Shown: piece after piece, positions 63,081 through 64,000 of the stretch | Layout of the letters: the number at the start of each line of letters is the position of its first letter | How positions within the stretch are numbered: the stretch's first letter is position 1 | NCBI RefSeq assembly: GCF_036687315.1 | Contig: NZ_CP144683.1 | Coordinates: 1,364,001 to 1,428,000 of the forward strand | Length of the DNA: 64,000 nucleotides | Direction of reading: 5' to 3' | DNA from: Sphingopyxis sp. TUF1 | GTDB lineage: Bacteria > Pseudomonadota > Alphaproteobacteria > Sphingomonadales > Sphingomonadaceae | Notes under the pieces: generated by a model | Seen by the model: the letters and a program-made list of their open reading frames with translations, nothing else | What the model was told of the DNA's origin: nothing | The model's database searches: none | Position numbers and translations under genes: made by a program

Positions 63081-64000
63081 ATGACCCGCGAAACGCGCTT
63101 TGGCGCCCTCGCCGCCGATGCTCGCTGGCAAAAGGCGTGGGAGGCGGCGAACAGCTTTGCCACCACCGAGAGGGCGGGCGCACCCAAAGCCTATATCCTC
63201 GAGATGTTCCCCTATCCGTCGGGGCGCATCCATATGGGACATGTCCGCAACTATGCGATGGGCGACGTGCTCGCGCGGTTCAAGCGGATGACCGGGCACG
63301 ACGTGCTGCATCCGATGGGCTGGGATGCCTTCGGGATGCCCGCCGAAAATGCCGCGATGGAAAAGGGCGTCCACCCCGGCGGCTGGACGCGCGCCAATAT
63401 CGACGCGATGCGCGCGCAATTGAAGCGGCTGGGCCTCGCGATCGACTGGAGCCGCGAACTGGCGACGTGCGAGCCCGATTATTACGGGCAGGAACAGGCG
63501 CTGTTCCTCGACCTCTATGCCGCGGGGCTCGTCCATCGCAAGGAAAGCTACGTCAACTGGGATCCGGTCGACATGACCGTGCTCGCGAACGAGCAGGTCA
63601 TCGACGGGCGCGGCTGGCGATCAGGCGCGCTCGTCGAAAAGAAGAAGCTGTCGCAGTGGTTTTTGAAGATCACCGACTTCGCCGACGAGCTGCTCGAAGG
63701 GCTGGGCAGCCTCGACAGCTGGCCCGACAAGGTGCGGCTGATGCAGGAAAACTGGATCGGCAAATCGCAGGGGCTGGAGTTTTCGTTCAAGCTGACGGGC
63801 GGCGCACCGGGGTTCGACGTGTTCACGACGCGCCCCGATACCGTTTATGGCGCCACATTTACAGCGCTGTCGCCCGACCACCCGCTTACCGAGCAGCTGG
63901 CGAAAAACTCTCCCGAGCTTGCGGAATTCGTTGCCGAATGCCGCCGCCGGGGAACGTCGGCCGAGCAGCTGGAAACCGGGGAAAAGCTGGGCTTCGATAC
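63081..64000 (+). CDS. leuS: Leucyl-tRNA synthetase, N-terminal part (runs off the window)
   Basis: The first 306 codons of a class I synthetase that charges tRNA(Leu). [35 protein letters not shown] contains the HIGH motif as HMGH, followed by [75 protein letters not shown] and the start of the CP1 editing domain ([34 protein letters not shown], the threonine-rich TTRPDT loop). The frame is open to the right edge. It begins 57 nt after the DUF3576 gene. Confidence 0.98.
   Translation, partial: MTRETRFGALAADARWQKAWEAANSFATTERAGAPKAYILEMFPYPSGRIHMGHVRNYAMGDVLARFKRMTGHDVLHPMGWDAFGMPAENAAMEKGVHPGGWTRANIDAMRAQLKRLGLAIDWSRELATCEPDYYGQEQALFLDLYAAGLVHRKESYVNWDPVDMTVLANEQVIDGRGWRSGALVEKKKLSQWFLKITDFADELLEGLGSLDSWPDKVRLMQENWIGKSQGLEFSFKLTGGAPGFDVFTTRPDTVYGATFTALSPDHPLTEQLAKNSPELAEFVAECRRRGTSAEQLETGEKLGFD

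Overview
The window is a contiguous piece of a GC-rich alphaproteobacterial chromosome. Gene content and protein style (two large TonB-dependent receptors with a VVTGSRI motif after the signal peptide, exported peptidases, a DUF3576-leuS pair, a GluQ/twin-TM/PduO trio, RpoH-type promoter on clpB) point to Sphingomonadales, probably a Sphingopyxis-like organism; the genus is an inference. There are no rRNA or tRNA genes, transposases, integrases, phage genes or CRISPR arrays that I can see. Most genes are housekeeping.

Layout. 1-5.3 kb: start of a TauE/SafE exporter (off the left edge), ung, a repeat-filled gap, a TonB-dependent receptor, then hisE and a HIT hydrolase. 5.3-13.5 kb: a giant alpha-2-macroglobulin-like protein with an intact CFEQ thioester followed by its usual partner PBP1C. 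13.6-17.2 kb: an APC amino-acid permease with a clear terminator, a Bcr/CflA efflux pump and a small conserved protein. 17.2-24.0 kb: three exported hydrolases (M16 peptidase, penicillin-acylase family, M17 aminopeptidase). 24.2-26.8 kb: clpB behind a candidate RpoH promoter.

26.8-35.9 kb is the most unusual region: two Asp/Asn beta-hydroxylase-like proteins, a stand-alone sulfotransferase, a TPR-sulfotransferase, a prolyl-4-hydroxylase-like 2OG oxygenase, two tandem paralogous small secreted two-cysteine proteins and a GTG-started TonB-dependent receptor. I propose it is a peptide/protein hydroxylation-sulfation cassette linked to outer-membrane uptake; this is a hypothesis. The 2OG oxygenase gene carries a 59-bp tandem duplication that frameshifts its last residues.

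36.2-42.7 kb: an M23 lipoprotein, DUF2093, xseA head-to-head with purD (both start codons lie in the same CATG), a membrane-anchored helix-hairpin-helix protein, and a CNNM/CorC protein. 42.9-49.9 kb: an OmpA-like lipoprotein, then a tightly packed minus-strand operon (queuosine-precursor transporter, argB, yggT, folD, a lipoprotein, marC) preceded by an S9 peptidase. 50-55 kb: a CNT nucleoside transporter, a secreted unknown, 3-hydroxyacyl-CoA dehydrogenase and the ergothioneine pair egtB-egtD. 55.3-64 kb: PduO adenosyltransferase/twin-TM/GluQ operon, HNH nuclease, a VOC-ArsR-SRPBCC operon, glutaminase, YggS, a ThiE/TenI-like protein, an outer-membrane-like unknown, DUF3576 lipoprotein and the first third of leuS.

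Intergenic spaces hold at least six families of imperfect or perfect palindromic repeats; two families occur twice or more within the window, and one of them supplies and hides the ribosome-binding site of pbpC.
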